Shown here: positions 23,916-35,800 of the stretch, in pieces
Numbering within the stretch: the first letter of the stretch is position 1
Layout: every line of letters begins with the position of its first letter
NCBI GenBank assembly: GCA_003255065.1
Contig: QAOA01003631.1
Span: 186,001 to 250,000, forward strand
DNA from: Cercis canadensis
Lineage: Eukaryota; Streptophyta; Magnoliopsida; Fabales; Fabaceae
Reading direction: 5' to 3'
Length of the DNA stretch: 64,000 nt
The notes under the pieces: model-generated
Seen by the model: the letters and a program-made list of their open reading frames with translations, nothing else
The model's database searches: none
What the model was told of the DNA's origin: nothing
Made by a program: the position numbers and the translations under genes

Positions 23916-26900
23916 GTAAGCTTCATCTCATCTTCTTGCTCTCTGTCTCTTTCTCTGTTTGTTGATTAATGCTTTCATTGCTTCCATTAGAATATGTGAT
24001 TATTCTGCCTCTTTTGCCATTTAAATGCCATTATTCATTTCAATTTCTTTGCTCTAACCCCCAATAGTTTTGATTCTATTTCAATGGATTATTTTTGTCG
24101 GTGATTGTTTTTTTCACTGCTTGCTTTCCCCTTCTTCCTCCTCCTTTTTTTTCTTTCTCTGCACTATTTTCTCAACTTTGATTCCCTTTCGGTCACGTCT
24201 CTCATTATTGATTCTAACCGTCAACTTTTCTTTTAGTTTTTTTTAGAAAAAGTTAGTATAATTATTTCGTTTATATGTTAGTGAAAAGAGAAAAAAAAAA
24301 AACATATGCACGAGGAACGAAAAAAGCGGTTAGAATTCGTTTTTCTTGTTTTTCCTCTCTCACAACTCACAAGGAGCATCAGCACACACTTTGACACTTG
24401 AACGTTCCTCAAGGCGCTAGAGCTCAGCGCGTGAGTAGCTTCAGCTTGTGGATCTAGAGATTCTAGACTAGAGAGACATTGGAATCGGAGGTTGGATCAC
24501 GCGCTGTTGGGTTTCGCTTCACCGCTTTTCGGGTCCCTCGTGTGCGTCTCATAGCTCGGTTATTTAAATGGCGACTGTACATGTGTCATTGTCATGGGCC
24601 CATAGATTGACTGACCCAGCCGACAGGGATGTAATACAAAACGGTATATGCAAGGCTACTACGCAGTACTCACTATTTAAGGTATGAATCTGACTCATGG
24701 AAAAAGGCCACGTACTCGAAACTGACACGTGTACGGTTGTAGTGGGTGAGACCACCGACAAGTTCTGTCCTGGGGTAGTACGTAAGGTCCCTAGTCCGAA
24801 AGACAATGTCATAGTTGTGAACTAGGTCTAGGTGATAAAGGACAAGTACCTAGAAAACGGTTAGGTGATCCTTGACCTTCACAGGGGCATGTTCCGTTGG
24901 CCATTTGTTTGGTGACAGCTTCTTCTCCATGAACTTTTCCTTGTCGTGTCAACTTACCAAATCTGTCGTTTTACAGTTACTGTGCTTTTTTATTTTTTGA
25001 CCATGAGTTACACTGCTTCATTCTCTCTCTTTTATTAAAATTTTAGGTTGAATTACAACTTCAATTACCAACTGCTACATACCAAAATTTTCAGGAAAAA
25101 AACAAAGTAACTACACCAATTATTTTATTATCTGCAAGTGTACTATATAAGGATATATTTGCTTGTTTTCTTTACTGAGTTCTATATATATTACATATAT
25201 CTTTTGTGTTTGTAGTATGCTGCATATTTAAAATGTGAAAAAATTAATTAAGGACAAATAGTTGTGACTTTGGAGCTTGTGATTAATATATATGATTCTG
25301 TGTGCTACTGCCAATTGGTTTCAAGAGGTTGGTGCATGTACGTGGATATTAAAGAAGAGTTCAAACCCGGTAGAAGTTGAGTGCTGGACTTCGTTGTTTT
25401 TATGCATGAATAAAAAATTAATCAGAACTTGGATTATATAACCCAGAATTTTTTTTGTTTTCACATATAAACATTGTTTTCTATTAGGTTTTTTAGTTTA
25501 TATTTTCTTTGTCCAAAACTAGATTAAATTAGTAGAAAAACTTATATAGACACCTGAATTATCGGCAAAGGTTTTGGTGCCATTATTAGAACAAAATAGT
25601 TTATTTATGTGAACAAAATCAAAGCATTGACCTTGAACAACTGTAGCATATGCCGTTTCAAACTTTAAACCCTGCATGCAACTTTAGTACATATGTTACT
25701 TCTCATACTAGCTCAGTGTTAATTAGTTCATTAAGACTTAATTATTATTATTATTAATAAGTAGGTGAGGACTGAGGACGCTTCTGACAATCTTTTTAGA
25801 TCTACAAGTTCTCTAACCACATGCATTGGCCCTTGGAGTCAATTATTAATTCATTTGGACTTTTCCTCATGACCATATATAGTTAATTATATAAGTAATA
25901 TTTGACTATGATAATCCCTTAAAGGAGTAGCTAGTTAAGCTGTTTTTAATGTTTCTTAGGAGGAACTTTAATATTCTGCTGCGGATCCAAAGTAGTTTTA
26001 TTAAGATTTAAGCACTTTGTCCTAACTAGAATGTCTGGTTTCAAGGAACTTTTCCCATTTCTAGACGTGTCGTCCTTACAACTCCCCAAAGTTTATGCTT
26101 TTAGTATCAACCATTTCCTTAACTGACACGTGAAATATCTTTGTCATCTTTGATTTTCTTTCTGTTTATCTAATGAATTTAATAGCTTACTTTTCTTAGT
26201 TTTTCTAGTGTTCACACTTTCGGTTTCAAAAGTCAAGGTCGTTTTCTCTGGGCGGATCTTTTGCTTTTGCTTTTGTAACTGATAGAAAGTACAAAGTAAA
26301 TTTCTCCCATCGTGGACTACACGTGTATTCTTGGTGCTTGGCATTTGTCTGCTTCTTCTTTTAGGGCCTTGTTTGCTTGTGATCTTTCTTTTTCATTAAT
26401 TTTCAAGGCTCCTCATAAATTTATGGTCCCAGTTTCTGGAACAATAAGTTCCTCAACCTCTGATCTGTCACCATTCCTAAAATCGAAATAGCTTTCAGCC
26501 TGTTTTGCTAATAGCATGTTTTGTCTGTTCTTGGATCTGTGGGTATTAGTCCACTCTTACAGAAGAAGAAGAGAACAAAAAACTCTCTGGGGGTGTGGGA
26601 GAGTTGTAAAATGGCACTGAGATGGCTGTTTAATACACATGCATCATTATAATTAAGTAATGAACGGTGGGGTGGGTCCAAATTTCAATTCTCAACTATG
26701 TTATGTTATAGTAGTGGAGGTCATCTTCTTATTTTTTTATAGTGAACAAAGTTAAGTTTATATGAATTTGGTTTGTCTTTTTTAAATTAACCTAAATATT
26801 TGTTTATTGAATGGCAGGAAAAATCTATACATTCTTTCAAATGGGAATCATTTTACATTCCTATGACCTGCATACATTGATCTAGAGCAACCCATATTAA

Positions 26901-28950
26901 TTTGCTGCAGAATTTGCTTATGTATACCAGAGTTATACTATTATGACCTTAGCCACCAACACACTAACCAATGACCTACATTAGGGTTTTAGACACTCTA
27001 TTTAGTTTTTTTTTTTTTTTTTTTTCTTTGAATTTTGAGTAANTGTTTTCTCTTTGAATTTTGAGTAATAACCTGGTTGAATATGATGAACTATAGCAGT
27101 TGCAGCCAACTCAGAATGATTAAGAAGCTACTCTCGGTATGATTAAGTTTAGGTGTCCCAAAGTGTAAGTTAATGTTCCTCAGCTTGCTCCACTCTTTCT
27201 CCACCGTCTCCCTAACTCAAATCAGTATCTTATTCCTTAGCAGTTAATTTAGTACAGTACATGAAGTATATTACGTAAGAGAAATGCATTTTCTTCCTAA
27301 AATATGCTAGAAGCTAGTCTTTTTCATAAGCTGTAGAAGACTATTGTTGTTACTGTTACTTTCATGAATCCCCACCCACTCTAGTGTGTCATGTTAGTGA
27401 CTGTTTGCAAGTGGGATTTTATAACTAGTAATATAATAATTGACCTATATATAGGCTATATTAGATTCTAATTGCACTAGCAAAAAAAAGGCAAAGAAGA
27501 AAAAGAACAAAAACAATGATTCAGTTGGAAGGGAGGTTGGATTGGAGTAGGGTGTAGGGCATACTGGCATTGGGTGTTAGTTGAGTGAAGACAAAAGGGT
27601 AACTAACACAGATTAGTTATTTCCATGGATGTGGGCTTAAACTCACAACTTTATAGCTTGTGTCGCTCTCATCTGACTCATCCTCTATAATAATATACTG
27701 AGGACAAGAGTCTCTCAAACTTTGCCTTTGTAGATCGACAAGTCATCGTCAAATCTAATCGTTCAAGTATATAATTTTCCCTTGTTTTTCTAATTGTTTT
27801 TAGCACTTGTGTTTTCAAAGGAACAAGATAGATATTCCATCTTGGAGAATGACCTTATTGTTCAGCTACTTTATTCCTTATTTGGCCCACTCATGAAAAC
27901 ATTTGTAAAGCTAATGTTTTCTCTTCAGATTCATTGAAAGTGGCCTATGACAACGTTTTGCATATTAAAATTTTTCTCAACTTGATGGGTGAAAATGACC
28001 TTTTGGACAACATTATTTGAAGGACTTTCAACTTGGGGTTTTACTCACCTCACTCATAAACTTTATTTTGATTGATTTATAATTTTAACTCACTAATACA
28101 ACCGACTTTCTGTTGTATTATCAATATTTTATTTTTATCTTCTTGTTGGAAAATTATAAAATAAAGAAACTTGTTCTTCCTTCTTTCAATTCATATCTAA
28201 GAGCAGATTGGAGTACATGAGAAAAAGTGATTCATTTTTTACGGACAACTACATGAGTGTCACATGAAGAATGGGTCAACCTTTTTCCTTTTACTTTAAA
28301 GCATGGTTATCAAACACCTCTTCTTTCTTTTTTTTTTTTCCTTTTATAATATATTCTGAAAACTGGTTCAACTTGTAATTCAATATGTTTTTCCGACATA
28401 CCATATTTTCAAAATTATATTTAATAAACAAAAAAAAAGGCACTGAGCTTTTTCATCAAAAAGAAACAAAAGGCCAAATGAAATTACAATTATTAGTACT
28501 GTTGTGTTATTTAAAGGACTTATAGACTGATAGCTATCACCCAAAAACAAAAACAAAAAAAAAAAACAAAAACAGAAAAGGATTTACAGGGTTAGCAAGA
28601 AGACAAAATGAAAAACTTTTACTGTACACATATAACACAAAACAAACAAACCCAGTCCCCAGTCCAACTCACTCCCTTTCTTCGTGGGGCCCACAGTAGA
28701 TAGGGATGTCTCTGATAGAACTAGTTTGGTCGAGACCTACTTGAGTTGGGCCTTGGGCAAAGCTTCTTTGGTGTCCTTTGTTTGTGAGCTTGCTAATTGC
28801 TATGCCTGTGCCGAGAACAACTAAAAAGGTCTAGTCTTTGCTTACTATTAGTTCCATGGTTTAATTAATAATTAAATAAAATTTTGTGGGTCCAAAAGAA
28901 AAATATTTACTTTGTTCTCCCTATTGATTCCAATACTCTTCTGTTTTCAG
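23916..28950 (+). other. Presumed 5-kb leader intron of the TPP gene, or spacer
   Basis: No coding exon was found. Mostly AT-rich, except for a CpG-rich island at about 24355-24900. A short direct duplication flanks the single N at 27043. The 28.6-28.9 kb part has GC-richer promoter-like sequence, so an alternative nearer promoter for the phosphatase gene is possible. Confidence 0.4.
24355..24900. other. GC- and CpG-rich island with odd composition
   Basis: Stands out from the AT-rich surroundings. The left part (24355-24560) has many CpG but normal dinucleotide asymmetry. The right part (about 24565-24895) has inverted asymmetries: more GT+AC than TG+CA, more TA than AT, more CG than GC. 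No frame on either strand shows a recognisable domain. The minus-strand open frame 24564-24812 is judged to be chance. Confidence 0.6.
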
Positions 28951-29011
28951 GTAATTTACATCCGAAGGAGTTGAAAGAAAAAGAATTGCTGAGCTCTAAA
29001 TCAAAGCAAAC

Positions 29012-31990
29012 ATGAATTATATGTTTCTTCTCTTCGTCACTTTCAAGGTAAGAAATAATTGGTAAGATGCACTTGTTTTCAGCATTAGAAGAAAAGCCCA
29101 GCTATACTGAGCTTTGACCCAATGGGTTTCTGCGTATCAGCACAAAAATATTTTTCATCAAAGTTTTACCCTTTTTTTTTTTTTTTCCTTTCTTTTTTGG
29201 GTTTATAGATCATCAAGAAGAAGCTGAGCAAGATACAAGAGGCAATGGGATTCCAGACATCACATACTAGTAAACAGAGAGTGCAACTTGTTTTGAAATC
29301 CAAGGAGGAAGCAAGTGATCATGACGGTCTTGAACGCTCTCTATTTCTAAGAGCACTAAACTTGACTGATAATAGCCTTCATAAATCCAACCCCTCAAGC
29401 TACGAATCATGGGTGGTAAGTCCCAGCACACTATTACTAATTAAGCACCATAGGCCAAACCTGAGGCTATATTATTAATTATTATTATTATTTTAAATAA
29501 AAAACTTTTACTTGTTCAACAGAAAAGCTATAATACTCCCATGAATAAAANTTCAACAAAAAAGCTATAATACTCCCATGAATAAAAAATAAAAAATAAG
29601 ATTGCCATTGAACAGATTTATAGATCCATTACAATTTACTTCACCAAATACTAATAAATGTGTTTTTTTGGTTAATTTATCTTTATATTCCAAAAAGAAG
29701 TTGATGACGACGTGCATATTATGTGTTATGTTGATAATGATATCACGTGGTTTTGCATTCTGCATGTAAATGTATTATATCAGGTGAGACACCCATCTGC
29801 GTTGCGATGTTTTGATAGATTAATGAAAGGAGCCATTGGGAAGATGATCGTAGTTTTCTTGGACTATGATGGTACCTTATCTCCCATTGTAAATGACCCT
29901 GATCGTGCATTTATGTCTGATGAGGTAGGTATACACAACTATTTCCTGCACTTCACACCATCCTATCATAGCTTATATATAATATATAACTACACTCTTC
30001 TTGACTCTTGATATATATATTTTGTAAATCAATGGCAGATGCGTGCAGCAGTGTGTGAAGTTGCCAAATGTTTTCCAACAGCAATTATTAGTGGAAGAAG
30101 CAGAGATAAGGTAATTAAGTTCACGACAGAGAGTTAACTCCTTATTAATATTATATAGAGTTTCTTTTCTTTTTATTTGTTCTCTTTCTGAATTTTTTTT
30201 TTTGTTGTTGTTTAGGTTAAAGCATTTGTGAAGTTAAGTAATGTATATTATGCTGGCAGCCATGGGATGGATATAATGGCACCAGCCATGCCACTTAGAT
30301 CTTCTAATGGCAAGCACTATAACATAGCCCTTAACACAATGGTGAGTTCATCATAAGATTTTGTAATAATAATTTTTGAACTTTTCTATTTATGGAACCT
30401 AAGACTTCTCTGATTTATCACACTAACTCTCACTTAATTAAATCCTAATGACTAGTCAAAGCGAGATTCAATCCTAATTTTTTGCAACTAAAGAAAGAAA
30501 TTTTAGTACTTTAGCCATATTTGATTCTTTTTTCTTTTTTAATCTTATTTGAAGTGCAATTGATTTCACTAAGTGCATTTGCTCTGTTTCTCTCTTTGCC
30601 TGTATCATTAATGTAAAACTTTTAAATTCTTAGGACGATGGAGTTCCCTTTCAACCTGCAAAGAAGTTTTTACCTGCAATTAGAGAGGTCAGCTAAATAA
30701 TTTTCTTCAGGTTTTGTGTATTAACCTTTACAAGATTATGCACACATCTGATTCTGGAGATCAGCTAATTAAATCACGTGTTATGTTGTTTGTGCAAACA
30801 GATATTAACAATTCTACAGAGCAAAACAAGAGACATACAAGGTGCAAGGGTTGAGGACAACGGTTTCAGCATCTCCGTACATTTCCGGCAGGTCCAAGAA
30901 GAGGTAACATTTTAATTTTACCTTCCCATTTTTTGTTCTTTTTCATCATGTTTTGTCTCACTGATTGAAAATTATAAGAAAATTTTTCAATGCTATATTA
31001 AAAGGAAATTGATTTTTTTCTTTTTAATGTCCAGAATTATGGCATATTGGAAGAGAAGGTGAAGTCTGTCCTTGAAAACTATCCAGAATTTTGCTTAAAT
31101 GAGGGTAAAAAGGTACAACCAATCATATGAATTGCAACTCTTTCTTTTTTGTTTTTGGTCGATATATAACTCTTCCTGTTCATGATAGGATTAATCTAAT
31201 TAGATTCCTGCACTGTATTAATTTTTATTACTGTGGGTATGCTTTTTATAGGTTATGGAAATAAGGCCATCCATAAAGTGGAACAAAGGTCATGCCCTAG
31301 AATATTTTCTTGACACGCTAGGGTTAAGCAGTTCCAGCAATATCCTTCCAGTGTACATTGGTGATGATCGAACCGATGAAGATGCTTTTAAGGTATAGGC
31401 TAAATTATTAAACCTAGTATGATTTTTTTTTTTCTGGAACATGTTTAAATTTATTGTATATCGTTAATCAGATGCGTAGCAACATAGTAGCTAAGTGAAT
31501 TTCATGTTTTCTTCCATGCCAGCACTGGAACAAGTGCGAAGCATGTGCATCATATTGATTCACATTGTAGAGGTTCAAAATTTTCTATTTCAAAATCAAT
31601 TATATATCATGCACGCACGCACGCACGCATTAAAATGAAAGGGAAGAACAGAAATTATCAGGAACGATTTATATACATGTAACTAGTTCATCATAGATTT
31701 CAAGGTTTGTACCGATGGCATTATAAAGAAAAGAGCATATTGATCGTTGATATTACATATATCTACAACTTGTGCAGTGAGATGTGGCTAAAAATGCTTT
31801 GGTTTATGTTAATTTTCTTCAGGTCATACACAGTAGAGGACAAGGTTACCCAATTATAGTGTCTTCAATTCCAAGGGATACACAAGCTTTGTATTCTTTG
31901 CGTGACCCGTCAGAAGTACTAATTTTCTTGTCAAGGCTGGCAAAATGGAGAAAAATCACTTGCTCAAGTAGGTCCTTAAATTTTGGTTAA
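29012..31990 (+). CDS. TPP: Trehalose-6-phosphate phosphatase
   Basis: Ten coding exons: 29012-29047, 29209-29415, 29784-29924, 30039-30110, 30216-30341, 30634-30687, 30802-30903, 31035-31112, 31252-31392, 31823-31990; all are phase 0 and give 374 residues, the usual plant TPP length. It removes phosphate from trehalose-6-phosphate, a sugar-status signal. HAD-phosphatase motifs in order: [20 protein letters not shown] (nucleophile Asp in DYDGT), [46 protein letters not shown] (Lys) and [14 protein letters not shown]. The WVVRHPSAL block precedes the core. The N-terminus is unusual: the first small exon gives [12 protein letters not shown] and then [15 protein letters not shown]; translation from Met 29245 is the alternative. 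The C-terminal [17 protein letters not shown] and [17 protein letters not shown] complete the fold. Plant TPPs form a family; which member this is was not resolved. Confidence 0.95.
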
Positions 31991-32888
31991 GGTATAGATC
32001 ATCCAAGTGGGAGTTTTGCGTTGCACATAAGTTACTTCCCACGACGTATTTGTAAAAGTGGGATACTATTAGTTTCCATGAAGTAGCTGGTTTGTAAGAT
32101 AATCTTGTATATTTACAGCTTGTAAATAGGTTCCAAGACAGAATAATTTACTGCTGTTTAATGCCAAGGAGCTTGTTAGATAGGCGTCATAATCATAACT
32201 AAAAGGCATGAGCATGCAATTAAATTTTCATCTAAAGTTACCTTATGGCAACACTGTTGCAATGTAACATTTGAAAAGCAGTAAAAACTAGGGCTTACAT
32301 GAAAGCCATATACAAAATTGGAGGAGAACAATAAAGCTGATACTAAAGGACACAAGGACCAACTCTAAAGGTATAAACCCTATCTAGTTATTTTCTTACT
32401 TAACTAAACCCGAGAACACTGAGGATTGGAAATAGACGAACAATACACTTGTTTCTTCTCAACTGTCAGATTCCCTCTTCATGCCATCTCAAAATGGCAC
32501 ACCTGCAGGGAGGGTATAAGGAGTATTGGTAGTAATGAGCTGTGTACAGAAAGGGTCTGGCTCAGAATGGAAGCAGAAATCAGCATCTCTGGTATCGATC
32601 TTGATTGGGCATCAATCTGGCAAAACCCTGTTATGAATCATCTTGATCATACAGACTTCAGTGAAAAAAATATGTCGGCTAATTATAAGAAATAAATATA
32701 TCACAATCAACAATGGAGGTGCTGATTCACATTCTCCCCAGCACTAACTAGTGGACATTAGTAAACAAATTTTATGCTTCCTTTCAAATAAATTATCTTT
32801 TCCATTTTTATTACTATTATTTTTTTGAAGTGGGGGATCAGATTAGCTGTGAACTTGAGAAAAAGCAGAAAAAGAGAGAAATAGTGTA
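31991..32888. other. Convergent 3' region between TPP and the nucleotidyltransferase gene
   Basis: Holds the 3' UTRs of two genes that face each other. The plus-strand frame at 32426-32695 has no domain. On the minus strand an acceptor-like cag just before ggttttgccag (about 32630) could start a last, mostly untranslated exon of the nucleotidyltransferase gene. Confidence 0.5.
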
Positions 32889-35800
32889 TTACCTCCGGAA
32901 ATTGGGTGATGAGTCGTTATCTGGAGAAGACTCTTGAGAATCTCCTTCCTCACCATGTGAGCTTTCACCTTGATGTGATGCTTTACTTGTGCCTGTTCTG
33001 TGCACTGGTCCAAGAGACCCAAAATCAAGCCACTCATTAGAATCACAACTCACATTTTGATTATATGGATACAGCATAACAATTGGAGGAACGGCAGATT
33101 CAGAAGGAGAAATTTCATTAACAGGAGCAACTGGTAGTGGATGCATGCCATATGGAACATTGGCAGTAACATGGTTGTTAGATATTGAAGAATTAAACGA
33201 ACCATTATGGGAATTGTATGAGGAAAAAGAACCATTCTTAAACGAATTCCATGGCTTGTCAGGTCGTCTGTTGCTTGGATTGGTCTTATCCATCCTTGTG
33301 CCTTGCCTCTCAACTTGGTACCGGAATTGGCTTCGATTGCCAGACCTTGGCTTTGAATTAGAATTCCAATTCCCTTCCCTTTCACCATTATGATCCTTCC
33401 TATCATAGCTGTAACTCCCTCTGTGATTTCTGGTATTCGTATAATGCCTATTCTTGATAAACCTCTGCAGCAAATTAAATATTAAAAACATATTATGCTC
33501 TATATATTTGGCAATGTGAAAACTTCACCACCAAAATCACAACATATTCCTCTCAAATCCTCCACACTTCATGAGTTGGAAATGAACCAGAGAAAGGCAT
33601 ATATGATTAATCCTTCACGAGGAGCATAGCATCTTTCGTTTTCAGATTCTTATAACTTCCTTAAGGCACCAAAAATAACATAAATAAATAGCATATTGAA
33701 AAAACTGGAAAGATTATATAGATATTAAATCTCGTAACTTACAGGATTTGGCAGGTAAGTTCCAGTCCCACCACGAAACCTAGGAAGTTCATTTGGGAAA
33801 TGCGGACCAATACCCAAATGACTATCATAAGCTCGTTGGATTGGCATCCTAGGAAAGGGATGTGGACTACGGGGCAAAACATTCATGTTTGCTGATGATC
33901 TCCCCGGACCATCCAAAGGATATTGTCCCTGTAAATGCATTGCTGGTACAAAAACAGGGGGTGGATAAAGCAAGGGCCCTTGTAATTGTGCATTCTGACA
34001 AAACCGCCCATATTGCAGATTCTGCCAATGACTAGCAAAATCACTGTTCAAAATATCAGACCTCTGTTCTTCAAAAGACTCTGAAGTTGCATCGTGCTTG
34101 ATATGGTTATACTTATGGAAAGTATCTGACTGTTGTCTCACAGTTGAACCCAAAACAACATTTGATTGACTTGAATGATGATTACCTAGCTCTGCATTCA
34201 TATCCCTAGGGCTGGTAGCTGTATAAGAAGCTGTTGTCTCAGTAGGAAGATTGTAAAATGGGAGCATGGTAAGGAATGGAACTGGGGGTCCAGTAGGATA
34301 AAATGTAAGTGGTATTAATCCTTGGTCGTCAACAGCTCTCTGCCTTGAACCAGGACCTACAAATGGATGAGTGATAGGACCCGTCAAATTAGATACAGTA
34401 ATTGGTCCTCGTGCATAACTAGTTGATTGATGAGTCTGAACATCAGAAATAACAGTTCCAGCAGTTGTGCTTTCAGCCAAGTCACTGCCTACAGTTGATT
34501 GACGATTCCACTCTCTGTTATCATCTGGCTGAGAAGAAATACAATCAACTAGTTTTCCCTCATATTGATTTTCACTTACAGCAGATGGTTGTGTAGGATG
34601 AGCAGTTTTCATCCCTTTTTGGTCCCTAGTCAACGTTGAAGGTGATCCATTTGAGGAACTACTAGAAGACAGTTTGGTGCTTGAGGTCGAATGTGAAGCA
34701 GGCACGAATCTAGAGCTTGCAGTTGAGTTCGCATCACTTTCTATGGTTCTTTCATCAGGTGGATCATCACCATAATTTTCTCTGGTCAACCATCTGTTTT
34801 CAATAGTTGTGCCAAAATCTTTTGATGAGTAACCACAAGAACTGGTCAGCCAAGATGAATTACCGGAATTGGAATCACCAGAAGCAAACATTTGCTTATC
34901 TCTCTGATGTTGAGTTTGGATATTTCCATATTCATAACCATACCCTCTCATACAATTCACATCTTGCTCAGACCAGAAACCTCCATAGCTATCCTCATGA
35001 TCCAATTCAGATACTTCCAAATTATCATCAACTGGTTCAATTATTTCTTCCCGATTCAACATCATTCCTACACTTGGAAAACATTGTGATGCGGAAAATG
35101 GAACTAAACCTTGAGAATAATGCATATTGTGGCCCCAAAGGGACTCAAAAGAAGTGCCATTTGCAGGAAGCATACCAAATGAGTTTGCATGAGAGAAACC
35201 TGATGCTAAAACAGGTGGTGGCACTGGGAAAGGAAGATTAGTAGAATTCGCACTCACTGGTGCTTGCAGATATCCATTGAAATTGTGATTATTGTAAGGT
35301 GAAGTCATATTGAAATAATCCTGCTCTTCCTGATGCATCCGCATTATCTCCCCAACAGAATGGCCATCTAAACCAAATGCATTATAGTAATTATTTGTTG
35401 CATTTTTTGAGTCAACAGCATCATCACTTCTCCAATCAGAAGTAGTCTGCCACGAAGATTGTTGGTCTTCAGCTGAAACTCGGTTGCTTTGTTTTTCCAA
35501 AACCTTGGATCTTGAACTTGATCTCTTACTATTATCAATTATTGAAGAAGCAGAATGGCCCTGTCCTCTATCTGTTTCCAATGTCCCAATATGCCTATGC
35601 TGAGGGGGAACTTCACCAGATATATGTGCAAACTCTGGACTAGAATGTACCCTAGCAAAGTGACGCGTGGCATTAACTTCCTTTGATGAGTAATTAGGAT
35701 TTTGGCCCCTATCCGTAAATGTGTTCTTCATCGAACTTGTCTGCTTTGAATTAGAGGTCATGATAGGATTGAAGATGTCATTAGTCTTTTGGCTCTGAGT

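Noticed and set aside
24564-24812. Minus-strand open frame of 82 residues in the CpG-rich island
   Set aside because: No domain, signal or splice context; a frame of this length is expected by chance in GC-richer DNA, and the reverse-only and complement-only readings also gave no recognisable protein.
33145-35241. Open frames opposite the nucleotidyltransferase exons
   Set aside because: They are antisense shadows of long exons with no domain.
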